A DNA stretch of 64,000 nucleotides from positions 558,001-622,000 of the forward strand of contig NZ_CP107852.1 in NCBI RefSeq assembly GCF_036346875.1, read 5' to 3'. The stretch's first letter is position 1, and each line of letters opens with the position of its first letter. The DNA is from Nocardia sp. NBC_00508 (lineage in GTDB: Bacteria > Actinomycetota > Actinomycetes > Mycobacteriales > Mycobacteriaceae). A program made the position numbers and the translations under genes. This document shows, in pieces, positions 49,330-58,166 of the stretch. The notes under the pieces are model-generated. The model was not told the DNA's origin, did not search any database, and was given only the letters and a program-made list of their open reading frames with translations.

Positions 49330-52073
49330 ACACTCCGCCGCTGTCGGAACGAATCCGGCTGGACTGCGACGTGCTCGTCATCGGCGGCGGCACCGCGGGC
49401 ACCATGGCCGCGCTCACCGCCGCCGAACAGGGCGCGAACGTGCTGCTGCTGGAGAAGGCGCATGTGCGGCACTCCGGTGCGCTGGCGATGGGCATGGACG
49501 GCGTGAACAACGCCGTCATTCCCGGCAAGGCCGAACCGGAAGACTATGTCGCCGAGATCACCCGGGCCAACGACGGCATCGTCGACCAGCGCACGGTGTA
49601 TCAAACCGCGACGCGCGGTTTCGCCATGGTGCAGCGGCTGGAGCGCTACGGGGTGAAATTCGAGAAGGACGAGTACGGCGAGTACGCGGTGCGCCGGGTG
49701 CACCGCTCCGGCTCGTACGTGCTGCCGATGCCGGAAGGCAAGGACGTCAAGAAAGCGCTGTATCGCGTACTGCGGCAGCGCAAGATGCGCGAGAAGATCC
49801 GCATCGAGAACCGGCTCATGCCGGTGCGCGTGCTCACCGACAACGGCCGCGCGGTCGGCGCCGCCGCACTGCACACGCGGACCGGCGAATTCGTGGCCGT
49901 CGGCGCGAAGGCGGTGATCCTGGCCACCGGGCCCTGCGGCAGGCTCGGGCTGCCCGCCAGTGGATACCTGTACGGCACCTACGAGAATCCGACGAACGCG
50001 GGCGACGGCTACGCCATGGCCTACCACGCCGGGGCCGAGCTCAGCGGCATCGAATGCTTCCAGATCAACCCGCTGATCAAGGATTACAACGGCCCCGCCT
50101 GCGCCTACGTGGCCAATCCGTTCGGCGGCTACCAGGTCAACGCCCATGGCGAACGCTTCGTCGATTCCGACTACTGGTCCGGTCAGATGATGGCCGAGGT
50201 GAAGCGCGAGATCGAATCCGCGCGGGGACCCATCTATCTCAAGGTGTCGCACCTGCCCGACGAGACGCTGAGCACACTCGAAAGCATCCTGCACACCACC
50301 GAGCGCCCGACCCGCGGCACATTCCACACCAACCGTGGCCACGACTACCGCACTCATGACATCGAGATGCACATCTCCGAAATCGGCTTGTGCGGCGGGC
50401 ATTCCGCCTCCGGCGTGTGGGTCGACGAGCACGCGCTCACCACGGTGCCGGGCCTGTACGCGGCGGGCGATCTGGCCTGCGTACCGCACAACTACATGAT
50501 CGGCGCGTTCGTCTTCGGCGATCTCGCGGGCGCGCACGCCGCGTCCACGCTCGACGCGGTGGCGGCGCCAGATGAGCTGCCCGAGGACCAGCTGGCCACC
50601 GCGCACGAACTGATCTACCGGCCGCTGCGTCATCCGGACGGGCCGCCGCAGCCACAGGTCGAATACAAGCTGCGCCGCTTCGTGAACGACTACGTGGCGC
50701 CGCCCAAGACGGCCGCCAAACTGGCGATCGCGGTGGAGACCTTCGAGCGGATGCGCGGCGAGATCGCAGGCATCGGCGCCCGCACCCCGCACGAGCTGAT
50801 GCGCGCGGCCGAAGTGTCGTTCATCCGAGACTGCGCCGAAATGGCCGCCCGCAGCTCCCTGACCCGGACCGAATCCCGTTGGGGCCTCTACCACGAGCGC
50901 GCCGACCTCCCCGAACGCGACGATGTCGAATGGCGATACCACCTCAACCTCCGCAAGAACCCCGACGGGACGATGGCGTTCCTGAAGCGGCCGGTGGCCC
51001 CGTACCTGGTTCCGGTGCCCGGACTCGACGACCTGCCCTCGGCCGATGTCGCGGCGGTGCCGGTGCACCAGCCGCAACCGGCCGCAGGCCGTGCTCCGCA
51101 CACCGGCGTCGCCGCTGAGCACGACCGGGTCGGCTCCGGCGCTGGAAAGCAAGCTGCCACTCCCCCTTCGCCCCGCATCGTGGCGCTGCTCGCGCTCGAC
51201 GAGCCGACCGTCCCACAGCTGTCGGCCTATCTCGCGGATCCGGATGCGGGCGTGCGGGCCGCCGCGATCTCGGTGCTCACCGAGCACACGCCGGACGGCT
51301 TCCCCACGGCTCTGATCGACGCGCTCGACGACCAGGCGGCCTCGGTCCGGCGCGCGGCCGCGGCGAGCTTGCGCGAACTGGTGGAAGTCTTACCCTCGGC
51401 GACCGGGCTTTCCGACCGGCTCGGCTCACCCGACCCGGTCGTTCGCGCCACCGTGATCGATCTGCTGCGCGCCCTGCGGGCCGGGACAGCCGCTCACTAC
51501 CGCTCGGCGCTCGCCGACGTGGATCATCGGGTGCGCATCGAGTCGGTCCGCGCCCTGGTCGCACTGAACGATCGCGACGGTGTCGCCACCCTCGTCGCCG
51601 ACGACAAGCGTGAGGTGCGCATCGCGGTAGCCCACGGGCTCGCCGCGATCGGCGACGGCGGCGCCGAGGTGATTCGGCGCCTCGCCGACGACCAGGACCC
51701 GCTGGTGCGCGCCGCGGCGTGCACCGCGTTCGCCCAACTCGGCGTCGAGCCCGAGGACGTCACCGCACTGGCGGCCGCCCTGCGCCACTCGGCCTGGCAG
51801 ATCCGGGTGGGCGCGGCGCGCGGGCTCGCCGCAGCCGATCCGGACCTCGCAGTACCGATTCTGGCGGTGGCACTGGGCGATCCCCATCTGGATGTCCGCA
51901 AGGCGGCGGTATTGTCGCTGGCGGGGTGGCCGGACCTGGCCGCGGCACACGATGCACTGCGCGACGCGATCGACGACACCGACGCCGATGTCCGCGCGTA
52001 TGCCCGGCGGGCGCTGGCCACCCAGCCCACCGCCTGGAACAAGCTGGTTGCCGCGGCTCGAAACGCTGGTTAG
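49326..52073 (+). CDS. Fumarate-reductase-type flavoprotein fused to HEAT repeats
   Basis: 915 residues. Residues 1-580 are a fumarate reductase/succinate dehydrogenase/AprA-type flavoprotein: FAD dinucleotide motif GGGTAG at 20-25, 'LLLEKAHVRHSGALAMGMDGVNN', and the C-terminal FAD region 'TTVPGLYAAGDLACVPHNYMIGAFVFGDLAGAHAA'. Residues about 595-640 are a flexible linker; 645-915 are about six or seven HEAT-like repeats ('LVRAAACTAFAQLGV', 'DVRKAAVLSLAGWPDL'). The HEAT extension is unusual for this enzyme class and might dock the ferredoxin or partner proteins. The operon suggests it reduces or oxidises the imported solute. Confidence 0.9.
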   Translation: MNTPPLSERIRLDCDVLVIGGGTAGTMAALTAAEQGANVLLLEKAHVRHSGALAMGMDGVNNAVIPGKAEPEDYVAEITRANDGIVDQRTVYQTATRGFAMVQRLERYGVKFEKDEYGEYAVRRVHRSGSYVLPMPEGKDVKKALYRVLRQRKMREKIRIENRLMPVRVLTDNGRAVGAAALHTRTGEFVAVGAKAVILATGPCGRLGLPASGYLYGTYENPTNAGDGYAMAYHAGAELSGIECFQINPLIKDYNGPACAYVANPFGGYQVNAHGERFVDSDYWSGQMMAEVKREIESARGPIYLKVSHLPDETLSTLESILHTTERPTRGTFHTNRGHDYRTHDIEMHISEIGLCGGHSASGVWVDEHALTTVPGLYAAGDLACVPHNYMIGAFVFGDLAGAHAASTLDAVAAPDELPEDQLATAHELIYRPLRHPDGPPQPQVEYKLRRFVNDYVAPPKTAAKLAIAVETFERMRGEIAGIGARTPHELMRAAEVSFIRDCAEMAARSSLTRTESRWGLYHERADLPERDDVEWRYHLNLRKNPDGTMAFLKRPVAPYLVPVPGLDDLPSADVAAVPVHQPQPAAGRAPHTGVAAEHDRVGSGAGKQAATPPSPRIVALLALDEPTVPQLSAYLADPDAGVRAAAISVLTEHTPDGFPTALIDALDDQAASVRRAAAASLRELVEVLPSATGLSDRLGSPDPVVRATVIDLLRALRAGTAAHYRSALADVDHRVRIESVRALVALNDRDGVATLVADDKREVRIAVAHGLAAIGDGGAEVIRRLADDQDPLVRAAACTAFAQLGVEPEDVTALAAALRHSAWQIRVGAARGLAAADPDLAVPILAVALGDPHLDVRKAAVLSLAGWPDLAAAHDALRDAIDDTDADVRAYARRALATQPTAWNKLVAAARNAG

Positions 52074-52186
52074 ATTAGCGGGTCTACCGTTGCCGATCCG
52101 CTAGCTGGGTCATAGCCGGGCGGTGACGGGGAGGCCGGCGACGAAACCGTCGGCATTCTCGATGATCAGCGACGGGAGTGTGGGCG

Positions 52187-53326
52187 GTGACCTTGCCGAA
52201 CTGGCTGGATCTCGCCGTGCTCGTAGCACTCGTCGCCGCCGCGGCGCTCGGCTGGCGCCGCGGCGCGATCGTGGCGCTGCTCGGGTTCGCCGGCGCGTTG
52301 GCGGGTGCGATACTCGGCGCCACACTGTCGGCCACGGCGCTCGCGAGCTTCGCTCCCGGCGCGGTGCGGCTACTGCTCGTGCTGATGGTGATCACCGGAC
52401 TGGTCGCGTTCGGCGCGATCGCCGGGCACCGGGCCGGGCGCACCGCCCGCACAGCCGTTTCCACACCTGCCGGGCGACGCGCGGACGCTGTCTGCGGCGG
52501 CTTCGTCCATGCGTTGGCAGTACCCCTGGTGGTGTGGTTGTTCGCCGCGCCGCTGGAATCGGCGGCCCTGGTGCGTGATTCGACCACCGTGCGGACCGTC
52601 GACGATCTCGCCCCGTTTTGGTTGTCCGGGCTGTCCGAGGTGCTCACCGCGCCGATCGCGGACGCCGGGCTGGCCCGTCCGCTCGCGCCGCCCGATCCGG
52701 CCATTGCCGAAGGACCCATGCCCGCCGAGTTGCGCCCGAGTGTGCTTCGCATCCAGGATCTCGCGCCGACCTGCGGAGTTCGCCAATCCGGTTCCGGATT
52801 CGTGATCGCACCGGAGCGGGTGCTGACCAACGCCCACGTCGTCGCGGGCTCCAGCAGAGTCTCCGTCGACGCCGCCGCCGGGCCGCTCAGCGCGAGCGTC
52901 GTGCAGTTCGATCCGACCATGGATGTGGCGGTGCTCGCCGTCCCCGGTCTCACCGCGCCCGCCCTCACCGTCGCGCCCCGGCCCGCCGGAACAGGTGCCG
53001 ACGCGATCGCGCTCGGCTACCCGAGAGGCGGGTCGTACACCGCCGTAGCGACCCGGGTACGCAGCCGCGCCGCCCGCCAGGTGCGCGACATCTACCGCAC
53101 CGGTCTCGGCGAGCGCGAGATCTACACCCTCGACGGCTCGATCCAGCACGGCAATTCAGGCGGGCCGCTCGTCGATCGCAGCGGCCGTGTGCTCGGCATC
53201 GTCTTCGGTGTAGACGAGAACGACGGCAGCGTCGGGTTCGCCACGAGCCTTCCGGAAGTTCTCGATCGACTCGATCACGGTTGGCGCTCCGACCAGCCGG
53301 TCGATACCGGCCCCTGCACCACGTAG
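52187..53326 (+). CDS. marP: MarP-like periplasmic serine protease
   Basis: 379 residues: an N-terminal CvpA-like membrane region with four helices (about 8-135), then a chymotrypsin-fold protease with His217 ('TNAHVV'), Asp246 ('MDVAVLAV') and Ser324 ('GNSGGP'). The start 'MTLPNWLDLAVLV' matches known MarP N-termini; GTG 52187 has GGGAG 8 bases before it, while GTG 52178 has not. Two Cys (Cys in 'LAPTCGVRQ' and 'GPCTT') could form the regulatory disulfide. In mycobacteria MarP protects against acid and oxidative stress in the host. Confidence 0.85.
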   Translation: MTLPNWLDLAVLVALVAAAALGWRRGAIVALLGFAGALAGAILGATLSATALASFAPGAVRLLLVLMVITGLVAFGAIAGHRAGRTARTAVSTPAGRRADAVCGGFVHALAVPLVVWLFAAPLESAALVRDSTTVRTVDDLAPFWLSGLSEVLTAPIADAGLARPLAPPDPAIAEGPMPAELRPSVLRIQDLAPTCGVRQSGSGFVIAPERVLTNAHVVAGSSRVSVDAAAGPLSASVVQFDPTMDVAVLAVPGLTAPALTVAPRPAGTGADAIALGYPRGGSYTAVATRVRSRAARQVRDIYRTGLGEREIYTLDGSIQHGNSGGPLVDRSGRVLGIVFGVDENDGSVGFATSLPEVLDRLDHGWRSDQPVDTGPCTT

Positions 53327-53334
53327 CGCAGGTC

Positions 53335-53600
53335 TACACCCGCCGGCGCTCTACTCCGTCGCACGTGCCCGGGCGCTGCGTGATCGGTGTACTCGCCGAC
53401 CCTCCCGCACGACTGGGCACAGCTCCATCGCACGCGACCACGCCCTGTGTCCTCGGTCTACCCGCCCGACGCTCCCGCACGACTACACCGCGCCCCCACA
53501 CAGCTGCGGCGCACGCGAGCACCTACTGTGCTCTGGATCTACTCGCCGGACTCACTCACGACTACACTCCGCCGTGCACAGCTGCGTCGCACGTCCACGC
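53335..53600. repeat. Degenerate tandem repeats, 4 copies of about 55-80 bp
   Basis: Four imperfect units begin at about 53335, 53390, 53459 and 53540. Each starts with a TCTAC.C.CGCC or TACTCGCC word and holds CACGACT, CACAGCT and GTCGCACG-like words (absent in part from the first unit). It fills most of the gap between the MarP gene and the epimerase gene. No hairpin or ORF explains it. Confidence 0.5.
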
Positions 53601-53608
53601 TTCGCTCG

Positions 53609-54193
53609 CTACGACGCGTCGGCGACGATCACAATGCCGCTGGAAGCGTCCAGCAGCGGGATCGTCCGCTCCGCGGCGTCGTCGACATGCACGCGCGGAT
53701 GCGTGGGCAGCTCGGTCTCGTAATAGGTTCCCGGACCATAGAACTGCCCGTACTTCACCACCACGCCGTCGATATCCAGCACCGCCGCTTCGTGCTCGCG
53801 AATCACCGCACCCCGCCCCGCCGGCGGCTCCCAGGCAATGCTCTGCGCGAGAAAGCGCTTCGCCCCCGCGGCCCGCGCCGCGGCGATCAAGTTGCGCGTA
53901 CCTTCGGTGCGAATCCGCGCGTTCGCCTCGGCCCGTTCCGGAACCAGCGCCGCGTCATCCGGCAGATCGGTGAGTTGATGCATCACCATCTCCGACCCGA
54001 ACGCGACTACGGCCGCGGTCAGTGCCTCCGAGTCATAAACGTCGCACACCACCGGCTCGGCCCCCGCCGCCCGCACCTGATCGGCCTTCGCCGCCGACCG
54101 GGTCATCCCCGCGACCTCATGCCCCGCCTCGACCAGCAGCGGAAGCAAACGAACACCGATCACGCCGGTCGCACCGGCCAGGAAGATCCGCAC
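53609..54193 (-). CDS. NAD(P)-dependent epimerase/dehydratase-like protein
   Basis: 194 residues of the extended/atypical SDR type. N-terminal Rossmann motif GATGVIG (in 'IFLAGATGVIGVRLLPLL') and later 'GTRNLIAAARAAGAKRFLAQS'. At 194 residues it is shorter than most epimerases (about 300), lacking much of the substrate domain, yet the C-terminus is clean ('SSGIVIVADAS'). GTG 54193 gives the start; no ribosome site, and the reading frame upstream is shadow. Substrate unknown. Confidence 0.8.
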   Translation of the reverse strand: MRIFLAGATGVIGVRLLPLLVEAGHEVAGMTRSAAKADQVRAAGAEPVVCDVYDSEALTAAVVAFGSEMVMHQLTDLPDDAALVPERAEANARIRTEGTRNLIAAARAAGAKRFLAQSIAWEPPAGRGAVIREHEAAVLDIDGVVVKYGQFYGPGTYYETELPTHPRVHVDDAAERTIPLLDASSGIVIVADAS

Positions 54194-54251
54194 GTAAATA
54201 TTCTTGCAGCGTCGGCGGCGCTGCGCGTTCGCGGCCCCTTGTGGCCACCAC

Positions 54252-54734
54252 TCAAACACAGCCCACCCAGGCGGTGACCTTGTCGCCATCCACCACGTAT
54301 TCGATTCCGCGGGCGGCCAGCATGCGCAACACTGCGGTGTTTTCCGCGGTTGTGCTCACGAACAGTGACGTGTAGCCCTCGTCGGCTGCCCGCTCGATCA
54401 GCAGCGCGAATACAGCGGTTCCGATGCCGGTGCCGCGGTGGGAACGGCCGATCCACACCCCGGCTTCGGCGGCGCCCGGCGCGATCGGGCACAGCCGGGC
54501 GGCTCCGACCACCGCGCCGTCCGCGACGATGCAGTAGGTCGATTCGATCGGCGGAGTTGCCAGCGCCCTGCCGCGATGGAACTCCCGGAAACCCGCTTCG
54601 CGCTGGGCATTCCAGCTCGTGCCTGATCCTGCTACCGGCATCACCTCGACCGGAGCGGCGTCCGCCACAGCGGCGTGCAGCAGCTCGGTGAGCAGCTGTT
54701 CATCGAGGGGTTCGAGCGTGACGTGGTCGGACAC
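54252..54734 (-). CDS. GNAT-family N-acetyltransferase
   Basis: 160 residues with the acetyl-CoA pyrophosphate loop 'GRSHRGTGIGTAVFALLIERAADEG' and C-terminal 'TAVLRMLAARGIEYV', typical of GNAT enzymes. It acetylates an amine of unknown identity. Its 3' end is the parent-like copy of the fragment found at 27552-27650. It is oriented with the epimerase gene and starts at GTG 54734. Confidence 0.9.
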   Translation of the reverse strand: MSDHVTLEPLDEQLLTELLHAAVADAAPVEVMPVAGSGTSWNAQREAGFREFHRGRALATPPIESTYCIVADGAVVGAARLCPIAPGAAEAGVWIGRSHRGTGIGTAVFALLIERAADEGYTSLFVSTTAENTAVLRMLAARGIEYVVDGDKVTAWVGCV

Positions 54735-54820
54735 GAGCCGATCGTGGCACCGGGACCGGCCGTGCGCGAGGGATTTTTCGCCTCGGCTCGGACCGGCGCG
54801 ATCGGCTGCGCACCGAGCGG

Positions 54821-56758
54821 TCAGCCTCGACGGGCAAGCCAGTGGGCCTGCAGCCCGAACAGCTCGAGCTCGCCCATGGATGGTGTAGCGGGGTCGAGTT
54901 CGCGGTAGCGCTGGTAGACGTTGACCACGGCCCGTTCGGAATCCAGCCAGGTAGCGTACTCGCCGAGATCGATGGTCAGCGCCGCCTCCTGGAACGACAG
55001 CCCCCTCGCATGCGCGATATCGGCCTGTGCGCTGACGTACTCGAGGTACGCGCGAACGGCACGGACGCCATCGGGATCGGTGACGGGTCCATGGCCGGGC
55101 ACGATCGTCGGGGCGTCGAGGCCGATCATGGTGTCACAGGCCGCGATCCAGTTGGCGATGGGGCCACTCCACACGATCGGGGTGCATCCGATGAACAGCA
55201 GGTCACCGGCGAAGAGCACACCGGCGTCGGGCACATGCACGACCGAGTCCGCCGCCGTGTGGGCGGGCCCGAGGTTGAGCATCCGCAGCTCGCGATCGCC
55301 GACGTGCACGGTCAGCTCGCGGTCGAAGGTCTCGTCGGGTTGACGCAGCCGGATACCCGAAAAGTCGAACGGCGCGAACCGCTCTCGTAGATACCGGCTG
55401 GTCACCGGGTCGACGTCGAGCACTTGGGTGAGCGCCATCAACGCCGGGGCCAGCCCATGGGCCATCTCCTCGGCAGTGTGCTTCGCGGTGATGATACGGA
55501 CCGCTTCCCCGAGCAGCTGGTTGCCGTAGATATGGTCGCCGTTCTCGTGGGTGTTCAGCACGTGCGTGATCGGGGCGCGGTCGGTGATCGGCCGCATCGC
55601 GGCGAGCATCTCCCTGGTCAACGGCAGATCGAAGAGCGTGTCGACGAGCAAGGATGCGCCTGCGCCCGCGATCAAGCCCGCGTTCGACCAGCCGAGACCA
55701 CCGTCGGGCAGCGTCCACGCCCACACATCCTTGCCGAGATCGTGCAGCCCCTTCGTGTACGGGACCAACGCCGCCGCACGGTTCACCCGCGGCGCGGGCG
55801 GTTCCCGATCCGGGTTCGGACGCTCGGCGACCGGATGGGGGGCGGGAGTACGGCGCACCGTCTGGCGGGTTTCGCCGAGGCCCTGCACCCGCAGCGTCAC
55901 CACATCCCCCTCCTCGAGCCAGCTCCGGAAGGCCTTGGGATCGGCCATCGTCATATGCTCGATCAGCGTGCAGGTCGGTACGGTGCCAGAACCGAACACA
56001 TCACCCGGTTGCAACTCGACCCCGCGCGAGGCGTACGAGATCACCTCGGCGAAGCTCCAATCCATCGCGCCGGTCGACCCGGACCCGATCACCTCGTCGT
56101 TCACCAGAGCAGCGGCCTCCAGACTCAATCTGCCGTCGCGCCGATAGGGCTCGAGCTCGTCGGCGGTCACCAGATACGGGCCGAGCGTGATGCCGCTGTC
56201 CTTTCCCTTGCCCTGCCCGATCGCCAGCTGGGCCTCCAGCGCCTGCAGATCACGCGCTGACCAATCGTTGAAGATGGTGTATCCGATGATCGCCTCTTCC
56301 GCCTGCGCGACAGTGAAGTCTTTGCCGCCGCGACCGATCACCGCACCGATCTCGAGTTCGAAGTCCTGCCATGCACTTCCGGGTGCGGTAGGCGCATCCT
56401 CGTATGGACCCAGCACGGTCGACGGTGCCGCGAAGTAGAACGCCGGAATCCGGTACCAGGCATCCTTCAGCGTCCGCGGTGCACCCATCGCCTCCTGGCA
56501 GTTCCGCATATGGTCCAGGAAGCACAGGCAGTCGCGGATCGCCGGCGGTTCCGGAATCGGCGCCCGCAGTGTCAGCTCGTCGAGCCGGACCACCTCGTCC
56601 GGGGTTCGCAGCGCCTTCTCGCCGACCGCATGCAGTGCGTCCGTGCCGTGTCGAATCAGATCGATCAGACGTATCCCCGGCGGAAGAGCGTGAACGGTCT
56701 CGCCGGACACCACCCCCACGCGATCGCCACGCTCGGACTTGTAGGTCACCCACCGCAT
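54821..56758 (-). CDS. Fumarylacetoacetate hydrolase / metallo-beta-lactamase fusion
   Basis: 645 residues. Residues about 1-290 form a fumarylacetoacetase-like C-C hydrolase ('DFELEIGAVIGRGGKDF' with the acidic metal ligands and 'GYTIFNDWSARDLQ'). Residues about 325-645 form a metallo-beta-lactamase-fold domain with the THENGDH metal motif near residue 400 and a later His in 'LNLGPAHTAADSV'. Each half would normally be a separate protein; the fusion suggests two consecutive hydrolytic steps on a ring-cleavage product. ATG 56758 has GGAGG 6 bases upstream. Tandem palindromes lie just upstream. No regulator gene adjoins. Confidence 0.85.
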   Translation of the reverse strand: MRWVTYKSERGDRVGVVSGETVHALPPGIRLIDLIRHGTDALHAVGEKALRTPDEVVRLDELTLRAPIPEPPAIRDCLCFLDHMRNCQEAMGAPRTLKDAWYRIPAFYFAAPSTVLGPYEDAPTAPGSAWQDFELEIGAVIGRGGKDFTVAQAEEAIIGYTIFNDWSARDLQALEAQLAIGQGKGKDSGITLGPYLVTADELEPYRRDGRLSLEAAALVNDEVIGSGSTGAMDWSFAEVISYASRGVELQPGDVFGSGTVPTCTLIEHMTMADPKAFRSWLEEGDVVTLRVQGLGETRQTVRRTPAPHPVAERPNPDREPPAPRVNRAAALVPYTKGLHDLGKDVWAWTLPDGGLGWSNAGLIAGAGASLLVDTLFDLPLTREMLAAMRPITDRAPITHVLNTHENGDHIYGNQLLGEAVRIITAKHTAEEMAHGLAPALMALTQVLDVDPVTSRYLRERFAPFDFSGIRLRQPDETFDRELTVHVGDRELRMLNLGPAHTAADSVVHVPDAGVLFAGDLLFIGCTPIVWSGPIANWIAACDTMIGLDAPTIVPGHGPVTDPDGVRAVRAYLEYVSAQADIAHARGLSFQEAALTIDLGEYATWLDSERAVVNVYQRYRELDPATPSMGELELFGLQAHWLARRG

Positions 56759-56781
56759 CGTCGACCTCCATGGCTCGAATC

Positions 56782-56814
56782 TATGTTGGCCAACATATGC
56801 CGTGTTGGCTGACA
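56782..56814. promoter_or_regulatory. Tandem operators upstream of FAH-MBL gene
   Basis: A perfect 16-bp palindrome TATGTTGGCCAACATA (56782-56797) and a degenerate second copy, TGTTGGCTGACA (56803-56814), matching TGTTGGCCAACA at 10 of 12 positions. They lie 24-56 bases before the start codon. The symmetry and tandem placement suggest a TetR- or GntR-type repressor encoded elsewhere. Confidence 0.65.
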
Positions 56815-56855
56815 AGTAAAGGTCATGGCTGATGCAGATAGCAGCGAGTCCATGT

Positions 56856-58112
56856 TCACGATCGGGACCGTTCGACCTCGATCGTCATCCCCGTGGCCCG
56901 CAGCCGGTCGGTGAGCAGATCGCCCATTGCCGTTGCCGGAGTGATAATTCCGGCCCGCTGCGGCAGCTTTGCGCCGTCGAAGGCCAGGCACAGGCCGCTC
57001 TCGCCGAGCATTACCGCGGTCGCCTGGTAGCCGGGGTCGCCGGCGCCGGAGAAGGTTGCCACGTATTCGGCGCCCGAGGAAGTACGGGCGTAGGTATTCA
57101 TCGTGAACCATCCCTGGGCGAGGGACTCTTCGTTCGGTCCGGTGCCGGGCTTCGGAAGCACCCGATCCAGGAGCCTGCGTCCCCCCGACGATCTGGACAG
57201 CACGGCGCCCGCCGCCATTCCTGCGACGATTCCGCCCGACACTGCGGCGGCGATCATCGGCGCCGCGTACGTCTTTCCCGCGTCCATGACCTCTCGGTAG
57301 CGGAAATTCTTGCCGTACACCCAACCGAGCAGGCCGTTGCTACGCCGTACGATCTTCGTGTTGTGCGGTGCCATGACGAACGTACCGACCCAACCTTCCA
57401 AATGCGGAGCGATCGTTTTCGCCCGCTGCAGCGCCCGATCGGACTGACGGCCGACATTCGGATCCATCGACTTGTCCGGGCTCAGCGAGTACGGATCGGA
57501 TATCACCGACTGCTTCGACGGGTCTGCCGCGATGACTTCCAACATGGCGCGTGCGGAGTCGATGGTGCCGCCGCTGACACCACCCTGCACGGTCGCGATG
57601 AGTGTGGTGTCCTCGAGTTCGCCGGAGTGGTCCGCAACGGTGCTGCGGTAGAGCTGGTAGACGCACAAGTCCGACGGAATCGAGTCGAAGCCACAGGAAT
57701 TCACGATCTTCGCGCTGGTGGTCACTGCCTGATCGTGGAAGCGGTCGATCGCGTCCCTGGTGAATACCGACTCGCCGGTGAGGTCGGCGTAATGGGTGCC
57801 CGACTTCGCGCAGGCGGCCACCAGCGGCATGCCGTAGCGCTGGTACGGGCCGACCGTGGTGACCACTGCGGTGGTCCGCGCGGCCAGCGCGTCGAGCGCG
57901 GTCTGGTCGGCGACATCTGCCACTACCAGACCCCACCCGGCGGCGGCATGCCCCAGGTCGTCGCGAACCTTGGTCAGCTTCTGCAGCGAACGCCCGGCCA
58001 GCGCGATACGCGCCGATTCCGGCGCCCCGCCCGCGAGGTACTTCGCAGTGAGCCTTCCGACGAAACCCGTTGCGCCGAAGAGGATGAGGTCGAATTCTCG
58101 ATTCTCTGCCAT
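56856..58112 (-). CDS. Saccharopine dehydrogenase-like / trans-acting enoyl reductase-like protein
   Basis: 418 residues. N-terminal Rossmann fold GATGFVG ('DLILFGATGFVGRLTAKYLA') and 'TVGPYQRYGMPLVAACAKSGTHYADLTGE', the signature of saccharopine-dehydrogenase-like proteins that include mycobacterial trans-acting enoyl reductases. One hydrophobic segment (about 280-305, 'MIAAAVSGGIVAGMAAGAVL') suggests membrane association. It lies after the fused hydrolase on the same strand but is probably a separate unit, since 98 bases including operators separate them. Substrate unknown; lipid-linked roles are common in this group. Confidence 0.85.
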   Translation of the reverse strand: MAENREFDLILFGATGFVGRLTAKYLAGGAPESARIALAGRSLQKLTKVRDDLGHAAAGWGLVVADVADQTALDALAARTTAVVTTVGPYQRYGMPLVAACAKSGTHYADLTGESVFTRDAIDRFHDQAVTTSAKIVNSCGFDSIPSDLCVYQLYRSTVADHSGELEDTTLIATVQGGVSGGTIDSARAMLEVIAADPSKQSVISDPYSLSPDKSMDPNVGRQSDRALQRAKTIAPHLEGWVGTFVMAPHNTKIVRRSNGLLGWVYGKNFRYREVMDAGKTYAAPMIAAAVSGGIVAGMAAGAVLSRSSGGRRLLDRVLPKPGTGPNEESLAQGWFTMNTYARTSSGAEYVATFSGAGDPGYQATAVMLGESGLCLAFDGAKLPQRAGIITPATAMGDLLTDRLRATGMTIEVERSRS

Positions 58113-58166
58113 GGCTTATCTACTTCCGATCAATGATTGTGTGAGGCTTTGCGCCGAGACTCGGGC

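Noticed and set aside
53335..53600. CRISPR-like array
   Set aside because: The units are imperfect throughout; there are no identical repeats with unique spacers and no cas genes.
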